In this document: piece by piece, positions 8,461-16,326 of the stretch
Layout: each line of letters opens with the position of its first letter
Position numbering within the stretch: the stretch's first letter is position 1
Assembly (NCBI GenBank): GCA_965227215.1
Contig: OZ245729.1
Coordinates: 1,922,001 to 1,986,000, forward strand
Source of the DNA: Gracilimonas sp965227215
Lineage (GTDB): Bacteria > Bacteroidota > Rhodothermia > Balneolales > Balneolaceae
DNA length: 64,000 bases
Reading direction: 5' to 3'
Notes under the pieces: generated by a model
What the model saw: the letters and a program-made list of their open reading frames with translations, nothing else
The model's database searches: none
What the model was told of the DNA's origin: nothing
Made by a program: the position numbers and the translations under genes

Positions 8461-10143
8461 TTAGTTAATTTTGGTTATGAAATAATTATCTGAAAGTGGT
8501 GAATCAAGGGTTTCTGCGGCAATGGCGGCATCACGCATCGACTCGAACTGCCCTAAACTTACGCGCCAGAGCTGTCCATATTGTTGTGAAGGAATGGTAG
8601 CTAGTAGCACACGGTAACCTTCGTTGCGCAGTTGCCTTTCTGTTGATTTTGCATTCCCTTCGTTACTTAGTGAGTAAACCACAATGGTATAGCCGTCGTT
8701 GGCGTTCGGGTTTGCGACCCCCTTGAGTCCATACGCGGGTTGTCCGGCAGGAACCGCTTCACTTTGTGATACCTGATTATCAGTTGCTTGTTCCTGAGGA
8801 GGGTTTTGATTTTCCTCCTGTTGAGCGGACTCTTCTTCAGGTGTAGTTTCAGGACTGCTTTGTGGCTGATTAGCCTGATTATTTTGTTGGGCCTGTTGTG
8901 ACGGAGTTTCATCAGCGGGCGGAAGAGGAACGGGATCTGGCTGAGTTGCAGAAGCCTGTTGTGGTGCCTGTGGAGTTATTCCCGGAATGTTGACCACCCC
9001 GAAGTAACCAAGCCCATACGTTCCACCTGCCAGAAGTATAATGATCAATAATACCCAAAGCAGTACCGGTGCTCCTTGAGAATCCCTTGATGTAGAGGGG
9101 CGTTTAGGTCTCTTCGATGATTTTTCTTTTCCATCAGCCTTATCATCGTCTTGTTCATCAGACTGTTTTTTCTCCTCTTCAGCCCGCTTCATTTTCGTTT
9201 CTTCTGAAGCAAGGTTGGTAATAACCGGGATGATTTCATCCTCATCTTCATCAATCACATCAGAATCGATCAGCTCGTCAGGGGTTTCCGCCGCTTCCTC
9301 TTCCTCATCTCCGGCGAGAGCTGCGAAAGGATCATCGTCATCTTCATCATCTGAACCTTCTTCCAGTTCCTCCTCAACATCGGCATCACCGAAAAGAGCA
9401 TCCAGGGAGTCGTCGTCATCCTCTCCTTCAGATAGTTGTTTATTCAGTTCAGCTGCCAGGTCGGAGTCATCAGATTCTTCCGCTTCCTCATCTTTATCAC
9501 CCAACAGTCCGGAAAATGTACGTTCCGCCGAATCATCTTTGTAGGTGTCGATTCCCCACTTATCAGGTCCGGGTTTAGGTTCTTCGGCATCCGAAACCTC
9601 TTCTTCGGTATCATCCTCAAGGTCTTCATCCGCAAAATCGAAGGGAGCTTCCTCCTCATCATCGGCAAATTCCTCAACGTCTTCAGCGGTTTCTTCGTCA
9701 AGCGGTTCGTCTTCGCTGTCATCAAGCTCAAAAGAAGAAGGTTCTTCCTCCAGCTGCCCTTCATCATCGAGCAGGCCGCCAAAAGGATCGTCGTCCTCGC
9801 CGGCATCAGCTATTACTTCTTCCGGGTCTTCAGTGGCGTCTTCATCTTCATCCGGTTGAGCAGTATTCTCAGCAGTGTCGGTTGCCGAGTCTTCCATTTC
9901 AATCGGTTCCATGCCCACGTACTTGTAGTTGATTTCGGTGGCAAAATCATCTGAAGGGATAAACAGAATATTATTTCCTATTCCGCTAAACACTCCAAGC
10001 CCGGACACCTCGTAAGCATCGCCTTCTGCAATGGCTTCTTTTATTTCTTCTATCAGTTCTTCAAGCTGACTTTCAACCTTTTCTTTATCAATTCCTGAGG
10101 TTTCGGTGAGAAGCTCTACCAGTTTTTGATGATCTATATGCAT
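8461..10143 (-). CDS. HU-like domain, acidic linker, membrane segment and SPOR domain protein
   Basis: A 560-residue modular protein. Residues 1-80 have the helix-helix-beta layout of an HU/IHF-like domain, with a GLGVF turn like the GFGTF of HU. I infer relation to the CCDC81-type HU domains known in Bacteroidota. Residues about 85-330 are an extremely acidic, low-complexity linker rich in Asp/Glu. A single membrane segment (VLLWVLLIIILLAGGTYGLG) follows, then a Gln/Pro-rich periplasmic spacer and a C-terminal SPOR domain of about 75 residues, a fold known to bind denuded glycan strands of peptidoglycan. Topology implies a cytosolic HU-like domain and a periplasmic SPOR domain. It sits between a tiny HU gene (3 bases upstream) and exbB. 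What the HU-like domain binds is unknown; it need not be DNA. Confidence 0.85.
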   Translation of the reverse strand: MHIDHQKLVELLTETSGIDKEKVESQLEELIEEIKEAIAEGDAYEVSGLGVFSGIGNNILFIPSDDFATEINYKYVGMEPIEMEDSATDTAENTAQPDEDEDATEDPEEVIADAGEDDDPFGGLLDDEGQLEEEPSSFELDDSEDEPLDEETAEDVEEFADDEEEAPFDFADEDLEDDTEEEVSDAEEPKPGPDKWGIDTYKDDSAERTFSGLLGDKDEEAEESDDSDLAAELNKQLSEGEDDDDSLDALFGDADVEEELEEGSDDEDDDDPFAALAGDEEEEAAETPDELIDSDVIDEDEDEIIPVITNLASEETKMKRAEEEKKQSDEQDDDKADGKEKSSKRPKRPSTSRDSQGAPVLLWVLLIIILLAGGTYGLGYFGVVNIPGITPQAPQQASATQPDPVPLPPADETPSQQAQQNNQANQPQSSPETTPEEESAQQEENQNPPQEQATDNQVSQSEAVPAGQPAYGLKGVANPNANDGYTIVVYSLSNEGNAKSTERQLRNEGYRVLLATIPSQQYGQLWRVSLGQFESMRDAAIAAETLDSPLSDNYFITKIN

Positions 10144-10146
10144 GAT

Positions 10147-10344
10147 TTACCCCTTATTTTCGGCTGTGAATTCAACGGTGTCTTTTGGGGGGATCATCAC
10201 ATTGGTTCCGTCGGCCCGCTTTTCTTGTTTCTGGTTGTGATGAACGGCTTTAAATGTACCCAAGCCTTTAATTTCTACGGAATTTTTCATGATGATTTGA
10301 TCACGAATTACAATTCCCAACGCTTCTAAAAACTCGTTTGTCAT
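10147..10344 (-). CDS. short HU-like DNA-binding protein
   Basis: 65 residues, against about 90 for ordinary HU. It retains the second helix and beta-core (VEIKGLGTFKAVHHN) and part of the arm (KRADGTNVMIPPKDTVEFTAENKG). The first helix that starts normal HU proteins and the C-terminal helix are missing. It starts at the ATG at 10344, 4 bases after the barrel gene, and ends 3 bases before the HU-SPOR gene. It is therefore translated with envelope proteins rather than as a nucleoid gene. It may pair with the HU-like domain of the next gene; this is inference from adjacency. Confidence 0.75.
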   Translation of the reverse strand: MTNEFLEALGIVIRDQIIMKNSVEIKGLGTFKAVHHNQKQEKRADGTNVMIPPKDTVEFTAENKG

Positions 10345-10348
10345 GTTA

Positions 10349-12067
10349 TTAGAATTTTATGGTTAAACCTCCGAAAACCTGAAACGGTCGTTCCTGATAA
10401 CCATCCCAAATTTCATATTCCTGTCCCAAAAGATTTAATAGTTTGGCATACACACCAAAGGTATCATTAATTTGATATTCAACCCCGGCATTAAGCAGTA
10501 CGTAAGCATTTAAATCAGAGTTTGCTGCCGGCGCCTCACGAGAGCCAATATATTCTGCCCAACCGTTAATTGTAAGTTCTTTTATCACTTTATATGAAAC
10601 GGCTCCTTCCACACCTAACTTTTCTTCATAAGGGATGAAACCGCCCCCGCTTAATTTCGGACTACGCACATAAACCTTTCCATCAAACCAGAATTTTTCC
10701 GGGAGTAATTGCTGACTGGCTCCGGCAAAGAGTTCAAAAATGTTGGCGTCGGCGTAATTAATGGAATAAAAACCGGCGGTGTTGGATGGAGGTATTAACT
10801 GGCGTTGGTAAAAAGCATAATCTTTAACATGGCGATAATTCACTCCTCCAAAAATGCGGTTACCATCAAACAACTGGAAATTAACTTCTCCGGCCGCTCC
10901 AAGGTGATATGCATGCCTAAGTCCGTTCGATACATTCAGGAAGCGATTGTACTGGTGGTGTGATTGTTGTGTTTGCAATTCTGGTTTTGCGAAAGCTGTA
11001 CCTGAAATTGAAAGGGCATTACTAAAATTATGCTTCACACGGATTTCAGGAACAAAGTAAACCTTATTTTCTGTAGGATCAGAGATATATTCAATTCCAC
11101 CTTTTCCGCTGATTCTTGTATTGAAGTTCAGCAACCTTTCATATTCAAAAGAGGCTTTAGCATCAACCCAGCTCTGATCGGCCACTGCTGGGGTGGAATA
11201 ATTTCCGGCTTCAACAGAAGCACGTATGTCAAAGGTTTCATAAAGTCGGTTACCCGGCCAGTAATAAGAAAATGTGGCATGACCAACCCGCTCGTCCAAA
11301 TCTCCGGAAAGCCCGGAGTTTCCGGCATCTAAAGATGTATTGAAAACATTACCGCCCAAAGCGACCTTCCAGCCGTTTAGCGTATTCTTGGTTTTGTTGA
11401 GTGAAACCTGCGCAGAACCTCCGGAGTAATTCTTATTTGAAGTCTTGCCAATGAAATTCTGCTGTAAATTATCAGAGAGGTTAAACAGGTCATTGTAGTC
11501 ACTTAACCCGCCCACATCAACGGTAAGCCTGAGATCATCTTGCACTTTAGTGATGTAACTTACATTAGCATCCAGATATCGGAAAGCACTTTCCTGGTTG
11601 TCTGTGTGTCCATCAGATGCTCGCATGTTAACATCAGCAGAAACAAGGCTTTTTTCATTGAGTTTATAAAACCCATATCCATTCAGTTCAGGAGTAAGGT
11701 AACTTCCAAATCCGCCTCGTATATAAGCATTAATACGGTCAGGATTAGTGAGCATAGTTCGTTGGGGAGGTTCGGGGCGCCCAAGTTGGGTAACGGAAAT
11801 ATCAGCTACAGCCTCTTCCCGTGATTCCATAAAGGGCATGCGGTCGGGATCAATTTGAAAAACCCGTGGCTTGGGGTTAAAGCCCAGAATAGGCTGTCTT
11901 CTCAGGCCGGGAAAGCGAGCCTGAAATTCACTCCGAATCTCGATATCCTGAGGATTGATTTCCGGTAAAAGTGAATTATCAGCCCCTTGTTGTCCACCTT
12001 GTGCAAGGGCGAAAATCGGGCAAAAGAGTATAAATAGGGTAAATAATAGCGGTCTTGATCTCATCAT
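10349..12067 (-). CDS. TonB-receptor-like outer-membrane beta-barrel without plug
   Basis: 572 residues with a signal peptide ending near ALAQ and a C-terminal beta-signal (VFGGLTIKF, terminal Phe) typical of outer-membrane barrels. Between them, alternating aromatic and hydrophobic strands resemble the barrel of TonB-dependent receptors. However, there is no plug domain or TonB box, and the N-terminal 100 residues are Pro/Arg-rich instead. It is the first gene of the operon leading into HU, HU-SPOR, exbB, exbD and tonB. A transport or anchoring role that uses the Ton motor is inferred. The substrate is unknown. Confidence 0.8.
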   Translation of the reverse strand: MMRSRPLLFTLFILFCPIFALAQGGQQGADNSLLPEINPQDIEIRSEFQARFPGLRRQPILGFNPKPRVFQIDPDRMPFMESREEAVADISVTQLGRPEPPQRTMLTNPDRINAYIRGGFGSYLTPELNGYGFYKLNEKSLVSADVNMRASDGHTDNQESAFRYLDANVSYITKVQDDLRLTVDVGGLSDYNDLFNLSDNLQQNFIGKTSNKNYSGGSAQVSLNKTKNTLNGWKVALGGNVFNTSLDAGNSGLSGDLDERVGHATFSYYWPGNRLYETFDIRASVEAGNYSTPAVADQSWVDAKASFEYERLLNFNTRISGKGGIEYISDPTENKVYFVPEIRVKHNFSNALSISGTAFAKPELQTQQSHHQYNRFLNVSNGLRHAYHLGAAGEVNFQLFDGNRIFGGVNYRHVKDYAFYQRQLIPPSNTAGFYSINYADANIFELFAGASQQLLPEKFWFDGKVYVRSPKLSGGGFIPYEEKLGVEGAVSYKVIKELTINGWAEYIGSREAPAANSDLNAYVLLNAGVEYQINDTFGVYAKLLNLLGQEYEIWDGYQERPFQVFGGLTIKF

Positions 12068-12254
12068 GGAACTGCGTTTCCTGAATGTACTAATTTTTAA
12101 AGGAAGGATTAAGCGTTTACTAACGAAAAGATGTACCGGGAATTTTAGAGAAGTGTTCCAGTAAAGATGTTATGAATTATTAAGGGTTATGCCTGCGAGG
12201 GCTGGCATCTTATGAGTGCCAGAGGTAAATACTTTAAGCACCAGCAAGCAAAAA

Positions 12255-12283
12255 GATTCCGGGCATACGCCGCGGAATGACAT
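12255..12283. repeat. palindromic GTCATTCC...GGAATC repeat, copy 1
   Basis: Read on the minus strand it begins GTCATTCC, then a GC-rich core, then GGAATC; the ends pair as a hairpin. The same outer words occur at 25794-25818 and 43268-43290. It lies in the 231-base gap 12068-12298 between the barrel gene (start) and nadA (stop). That gap also holds a small hairpin (CTGGCA at 12202-12207 with TGCCAG at 12217-12222); I see no gene there. Confidence 0.55.
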
Positions 12284-12298
12284 GGCAGGAGCTTTTAA

Positions 12299-13408
12299 TT
12301 AAGAGCGCTCCAGCATTCGGTTAAGTGCAAGCACCGCGTTTGTTGCTACTGCTTCAGGCACGGTAATTTGATTAACCACTTCTCCCTGTTCCAGTTTCTC
12401 CAGCGACCATAACAGGTGCGGAAGGTCAATACGGTTCATGGTGAGGCACGGACACATAAATGGATTAAGGGAAACGATTTCCTTGTCAGGATTCTCTTGT
12501 GCAAGCCGGTTTACGAGGTTCATCTCGGTACCGATAGCCCATTTTGAACCGGGCTCTGCATTTTCAACCGTATCAATGATAAAGCTGGTGGAGCCGTTGT
12601 AGTCGGAAGCCTGAACGACATCATAAGTGCATTCGGGATGCACCAGGATTTTGGTATCCGGCTCCTGCTTGCGAAGGTTTTCGATGTGCTTAATGTTGAA
12701 CTTCTCATGAACGGAGCAGTGTCCTTTCCAGAGAATTACTTTCACATCTTCAAAATCGCCTTCATAAATAAACTCGCCTTCAATGGGAGCCCAAATGGCC
12801 ATTTCATCTAAAGAAACTCCCAAATCAAAAGCGGTATTTCGGCCCAGGTGCTGATCGGGTAAAAACAGGATCCGCTCTTTTTGGGTGAAGGCCCACTCCA
12901 GCATTTTTTTGGCGTTTGAGGAAGTTACCGTGGCTCCGCCATGTTTCCCTACAAAGCCTTTGATGGCCGCGGTTGAGTTCACATAGGTAAGAGGCAAAAT
13001 GGTATCACCCCAAATCTCCTGCATTTTAACCCAACCCAGTTCGGTTTGATCGATATCGGCCATGTCAGCCATGGAACAGCCGGCCCGCATATCGGGAAGA
13101 ATAACTTTTTGATCGGGGCCGGTGAGCATGTCTGCCGTTTCGGCCATAAAATGAACGCCACAAAAAGCGATGAACTCGGCTTCAGGCATTTCAGCACAAA
13201 TTTGAGCGAGTTTGAGAGAATCACCACGGGCATCTGCAAACTGAATCACTTCATCCTTTTGGTAATGGTGACCCGGAATGAAAAGCCGATCTCCAAAGGC
13301 TTCTTTTATTTCGCGAATGCGAGCTTCCATTTCTTCCCTGGAAAGCTCACTGTATCGTTTGGGAAGGGATACTTCGGATTCAATCTCTAAAACATCTAAA
13401 ACTTCCAT
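12299..13408 (-). CDS. nadA: quinolinate synthase
   Basis: Condenses iminoaspartate with dihydroxyacetone phosphate to quinolinate in de novo NAD synthesis; cytosolic [4Fe-4S] enzyme. The three conserved cysteine contexts are visible: FCGVHFMAET, HPECTYDVV and FMCPCLTMNRID. About 369 residues from the ATG at 13408; an in-frame GTG at 13417 would add three residues. It is downstream of nadC on the same strand but 128 bases away, with its own TAnnTTTG box at 13491-13498. No nadB is present in the window, so the iminoaspartate source is elsewhere. Confidence 0.95.
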   Translation of the reverse strand: MEVLDVLEIESEVSLPKRYSELSREEMEARIREIKEAFGDRLFIPGHHYQKDEVIQFADARGDSLKLAQICAEMPEAEFIAFCGVHFMAETADMLTGPDQKVILPDMRAGCSMADMADIDQTELGWVKMQEIWGDTILPLTYVNSTAAIKGFVGKHGGATVTSSNAKKMLEWAFTQKERILFLPDQHLGRNTAFDLGVSLDEMAIWAPIEGEFIYEGDFEDVKVILWKGHCSVHEKFNIKHIENLRKQEPDTKILVHPECTYDVVQASDYNGSTSFIIDTVENAEPGSKWAIGTEMNLVNRLAQENPDKEIVSLNPFMCPCLTMNRIDLPHLLWSLEKLEQGEVVNQITVPEAVATNAVLALNRMLERS

Positions 13409-13490
13409 AAAACTCACATTTACTGCGATGTCACAAAACCCGAAGGCCTGTTAAAGTCGAGCTGATTTAATTCAAGTTATTGAGCAACAA

Positions 13491-13498
13491 CAAAGTTA
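13491..13498 (-). promoter_or_regulatory. Bacteroidota-type -7 promoter box for nadA
   Basis: On the minus strand this reads TAACTTTG, a perfect TAnnTTTG match, in the 128-base spacer between nadC and nadA, about 82 bases before the nadA ATG. It suggests nadA can be expressed separately from nadC. Confidence 0.45.
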
Positions 13499-13536
13499 AG
13501 AAAAAATTCAATGAATTCGTTTATTCAGAAACGGCC

Positions 13537-14367
13537 TCATTCAAGGTTAAAACTAATGTCCAGGGCTTTGACGGAATGGGTAAGCCACCCAAGTGAAATC
13601 ACATCGGCCCCACACCCTTTATACCCGGAAATATTATCGGGAGTAATTCCTCCCGAAACCTCTACAACAATGTGGTCGGGTATTAACTGTATAAGTTCTT
13701 TCACTTCTTCCGGAGAACGGTTGTCGAGCATGATGACATCGGCCTTAGCTTTGACGGCTTCCAACACCTGCTTTTTGGTTTCTGTTTCTATCTCAATTTT
13801 CACCATATGCCCAACCCGCGCGCGTATAAGCTCCACCGCACTTTTTATGTTTCCGGCAGCTTTAATGTGGTTGTCTTTGATCATCACGCCATCATCCAGC
13901 CTGAAGCGGTGGTTTTTGCCTCCCCCACAGCGAACCGCATATTTCTGAAGCGAGCGCAGTCCGGGTAAAGTTTTGCGGGTATCAGTGATAGTGATTTTTG
14001 GATCGCCGAGCAGCTCAATAACCTGTCGGGTAGATGAGGCAATGCCACTCAGATGCTGAATCAAATTCAAAATAACCCGTTCGCCTTTCAGCAATACCTG
14101 AACGGGAGCTTCAACCTCGGCTACTTTCTCTCCCTTTTTTACGGGCATGCCGTCATTTTTATGAAGGGAAACCTTTGCCGAGCCATCTAACAACCGGTAT
14201 CCGGCTTCGACAATTTCCAGCCCGGCCAACACACCATCTGCCTTAGCAGTGTAAACCCCCTTACCAAACTGGTTATGTGGGAAAATGGAATCGGAGGTAA
14301 GGTCGCCCATTCCAATGTCTTCACGAAAAGCGTTGGTCAGAATTTCTTTTAGCTCAAGATGGTTCAT
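13537..14367 (-). CDS. nadC: quinolinate phosphoribosyltransferase (decarboxylating)
   Basis: Converts quinolinate and PRPP to nicotinate mononucleotide, the step after NadA. 276 residues, the usual length. The family signature is intact: TRKTLPGLRSLQKYAV, then RCGGGKNHR and DGVMIKDNHI. The C-terminal barrel shows DVIMLDN and EVSGGITPDNI. Transcribed before nadA, probably from the TATCTTTG box at 14411-14418. The divergent gene at 14448 is a cysteine desulfurase, which may supply sulfur for the NadA cluster. Confidence 0.95.
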   Translation of the reverse strand: MNHLELKEILTNAFREDIGMGDLTSDSIFPHNQFGKGVYTAKADGVLAGLEIVEAGYRLLDGSAKVSLHKNDGMPVKKGEKVAEVEAPVQVLLKGERVILNLIQHLSGIASSTRQVIELLGDPKITITDTRKTLPGLRSLQKYAVRCGGGKNHRFRLDDGVMIKDNHIKAAGNIKSAVELIRARVGHMVKIEIETETKKQVLEAVKAKADVIMLDNRSPEEVKELIQLIPDHIVVEVSGGITPDNISGYKGCGADVISLGWLTHSVKALDISFNLE

Positions 14368-14410
14368 AAAAGTGAATCGGCCGTTTTATTTGTCTATTTT
14401 CAAAGGGCAA

Positions 14411-14418
14411 CAAAGATA
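14411..14418 (-). promoter_or_regulatory. Bacteroidota-type -7 promoter box for nadC
   Basis: On the minus strand this reads TATCTTTG, identical to the box before cca, argS and ruvA, 43 bases before the nadC ATG in the divergent nadC/desulfurase spacer. Confidence 0.5.
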
Positions 14419-14447
14419 CCTTTTTTTAAACATAAGAGCGATCATCG

Positions 14448-15620
14448 ATGATTTACCTGGACCATGCTGCTACAACTCCAATCAGTGATAAAGCACTGGA
14501 GGTGTACGTGAATGTATCGAAGCATTATTTCGGGAACGCCGGCAGCATGCACGATGAAGGCTCATCGGCAAAGCAAATCCTGGAAGCTTCCGCAAAAACG
14601 ATAGCCGGTACCATCAATGCCCGGCCCAAAGATGTTTTTTTTACATCAGGTGCATCGGAGTCGAGTTTTCTGGCGATTTATTCATTGTTGAATTCGCTGG
14701 ACGAGAAATCAGGCCACCTCATTACCACTCCAATCGAGCACTCATCAGTTAGAAACCTGTTTTTAAAGCTTAAAGAAGAAGGATATGAGATATCTGAAGT
14801 ATCCGTAGATGAATTTGGGGAAGTGGATTTTGAGGAACTGAAAAGCCTTGTTCGGGAGGATACGGTTCTTGCTTCTATTCAACACGTGAATTCCGAAATC
14901 GGAACCATTCAGGACTTATCCAAAATGGGGGCTTTTCTTCATGAAAAGGGTGCGATGCTTCACAGCGACTGCGTGCAAAGTTTTGGGCGTATTCCGATAG
15001 ATGTGCAAGTACTTAATGTAGATGCTATCTCCTTATCGAGCCATAAAATTTATGGCCCGAAAGGATGTGGTGCTGTTTGGATGAATCCAAGAATCGATTG
15101 GAAACCGGTATTTCCGGATTCGGACAACCAAAAGAAATTTAAGCCCGGAACGGCAGATGTTCCTACTATAGCAGCTTTTGCAACAGCCGCTAAATTAATC
15201 ACACAAAATCGCGTAGCTGAACAGCACCGGATTTTAAAATTCCGTGAACGTTTCCTGGCCGAATTAAAGATGCTGGATGTTGAGGTTGTGGAAGAGCAGC
15301 ATCCAAAAGAATATGTGCCGAATATTTTAGGTCTTCGCTTTCCGGGTATCGAAGGGCAGTTTTTTATGTTGGAATGTAGTCAGGCCGGGTTGGCCATTTC
15401 AACCGGCAGTGCCTGCCAGGTAGGTTCAGAAAAACCCAACAAGACCATGACGGCCATTGGAAAAGATGAACAAGAAGCACGGGAGTTTGTACGTTTATCC
15501 TTCGGAAAGGAGAATAATGTGGAACAGATTCCACAGATAATTGAAAAAATGAGTGGTATCTTGAAGCGGCATTTAGAAAAAGTAAATCATCATAAGAAGA
15601 AAGAAGGGATGACGACATGA
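14448..15620 (+). CDS. cysteine desulfurase, NifS/IscS family
   Basis: PLP-dependent transfer of sulfur from L-cysteine to an active-site cysteine for Fe-S cluster or thio-cofactor assembly. 390 residues. The N-terminal YLDHAATTP, the PLP lysine motif SSHKIYGPKGCGA and the mobile loop with the catalytic cysteine (STGSACQVGS) are all present. This is the IscS/NifS (group I) type of loop. It is divergent from nadC and nadA. A desulfurase dedicated to NadA maturation is known beside nad genes in Bacillus, so the same role is plausible here. It overlaps the next gene by 4 bases. Confidence 0.92.
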   Translation: MIYLDHAATTPISDKALEVYVNVSKHYFGNAGSMHDEGSSAKQILEASAKTIAGTINARPKDVFFTSGASESSFLAIYSLLNSLDEKSGHLITTPIEHSSVRNLFLKLKEEGYEISEVSVDEFGEVDFEELKSLVREDTVLASIQHVNSEIGTIQDLSKMGAFLHEKGAMLHSDCVQSFGRIPIDVQVLNVDAISLSSHKIYGPKGCGAVWMNPRIDWKPVFPDSDNQKKFKPGTADVPTIAAFATAAKLITQNRVAEQHRILKFRERFLAELKMLDVEVVEEQHPKEYVPNILGLRFPGIEGQFFMLECSQAGLAISTGSACQVGSEKPNKTMTAIGKDEQEAREFVRLSFGKENNVEQIPQIIEKMSGILKRHLEKVNHHKKKEGMTT

Positions 15621-16180
15621 AACGAGGATTATTTTTACTCACTCTATTTGGGCTATTATTCAGCGGCGTAGCATTTAGTCAGGGTGCAGGCGAATCGGAC
15701 GCTAAAATTAACATCGTGAAATACAGCGACTACCAGTGTCCGGCTTGCAAGTATTTTGTATCCATTGAAGAGCAGCTGAAAGAAGAATACGGAGTTGAGA
15801 TTTCAATCACTACCAAACACTTTCCGCTGAATATGCACGAATATGCTCAGTTGGCTTCTCGTGTAGCCGAGGCGGCCCGGGAGCAGGGAAAATACCAGGA
15901 AATGCACGACATGATTTTTGCCGGTCAGGAACAGTGGGCCCGGGGAAATGCTGAGGCTATTTTTATCGGCTACGCCAAAAGCCTGGATATGGATATGGAG
16001 CAATTCAGAAACGACATGAACTCTGTAGATATGCAGCGTAAAGTAATGACTGATAAGCGCGAGGGATTAAACCTGAACGTGAACTCAACACCTACATTCT
16101 TCATTAACGGAACCAAAGTGGAGAACAACCCGCGCACCTTTGAGCAGTTTAAGCAGCTTATTGAGGCGATGATTAAATAG
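15617..16180 (+). CDS. DsbA-like thiol-disulfide oxidoreductase
   Basis: 187 residues with a signal peptide ending near VAFSQ, so exported. Thioredoxin fold of the DsbA/Thioredoxin_4 type: active site CPAC near residue 40, an inserted helical region, and the cis-Pro loop NSTPTFFING. Length and arrangement match periplasmic DsbA-like proteins. Its ATGA overlap with the desulfurase gene makes co-translation likely, although one protein is cytosolic and the other exported. A good terminator follows at 16206-16237. Whether it oxidises or isomerises disulfides is not decidable from sequence. Confidence 0.88.
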   Translation: MKRGLFLLTLFGLLFSGVAFSQGAGESDAKINIVKYSDYQCPACKYFVSIEEQLKEEYGVEISITTKHFPLNMHEYAQLASRVAEAAREQGKYQEMHDMIFAGQEQWARGNAEAIFIGYAKSLDMDMEQFRNDMNSVDMQRKVMTDKREGLNLNVNSTPTFFINGTKVENNPRTFEQFKQLIEAMIK

Positions 16181-16205
16181 CAAAAAAAATCAGGTACATT
16201 TTTAA

Positions 16206-16237
16206 AACCTTCCGGTGAAAACTGAGAAGGTTTTTTT
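16206..16237 (+). terminator. Rho-independent terminator after the DsbA-like gene
   Basis: A 7-bp perfect outer stem (AACCTTC with GAAGGTT), extended by an imperfect inner stem around a GAAA loop, followed directly by a run of seven T. This is the best intrinsic terminator in the window. Confidence 0.8.
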
Positions 16238-16258
16238 GTGCTTAGTTTAAAAATTGCG

Positions 16259-16286
16259 GTTCAATGTTCCATATTCGATGTTCATT
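16259..16286 (+). repeat. single-armed heptad-word repeat before argS
   Basis: Four consecutive heptads of the form (G/A)TTCnnT fill these 28 bases exactly in register. There is no complementary arm nearby. The array ends 5 bases before the argS promoter box. It resembles one arm of the heptad hairpins elsewhere in the window. Confidence 0.6.
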
Positions 16287-16291
16287 TCCCT

Positions 16292-16299
16292 TATCTTTG
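16292..16299 (+). promoter_or_regulatory. Bacteroidota-type -7 promoter box for argS
   Basis: TATCTTTG, a perfect TAnnTTTG match, 27 bases before the argS ATG and downstream of a strong terminator, so argS starts a new transcript here. Confidence 0.55.
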
Positions 16300-16326
16300 A
16301 AGTGAATTTTGAAACCCATTTTTTTC

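Noticed and set aside
9215..9954. Serine-rich or Phe/Arg-rich open frames on the plus strand opposite the HU-SPOR gene
   Set aside because: They are shadows of the Asp/Glu-rich linker codons on the minus strand; composition is absurd for a protein, and no start signal precedes them.
12068..12298. Hidden small gene in the longest intergenic gap
   Set aside because: No open frame with plausible composition or conserved motif; only small palindromes are present.
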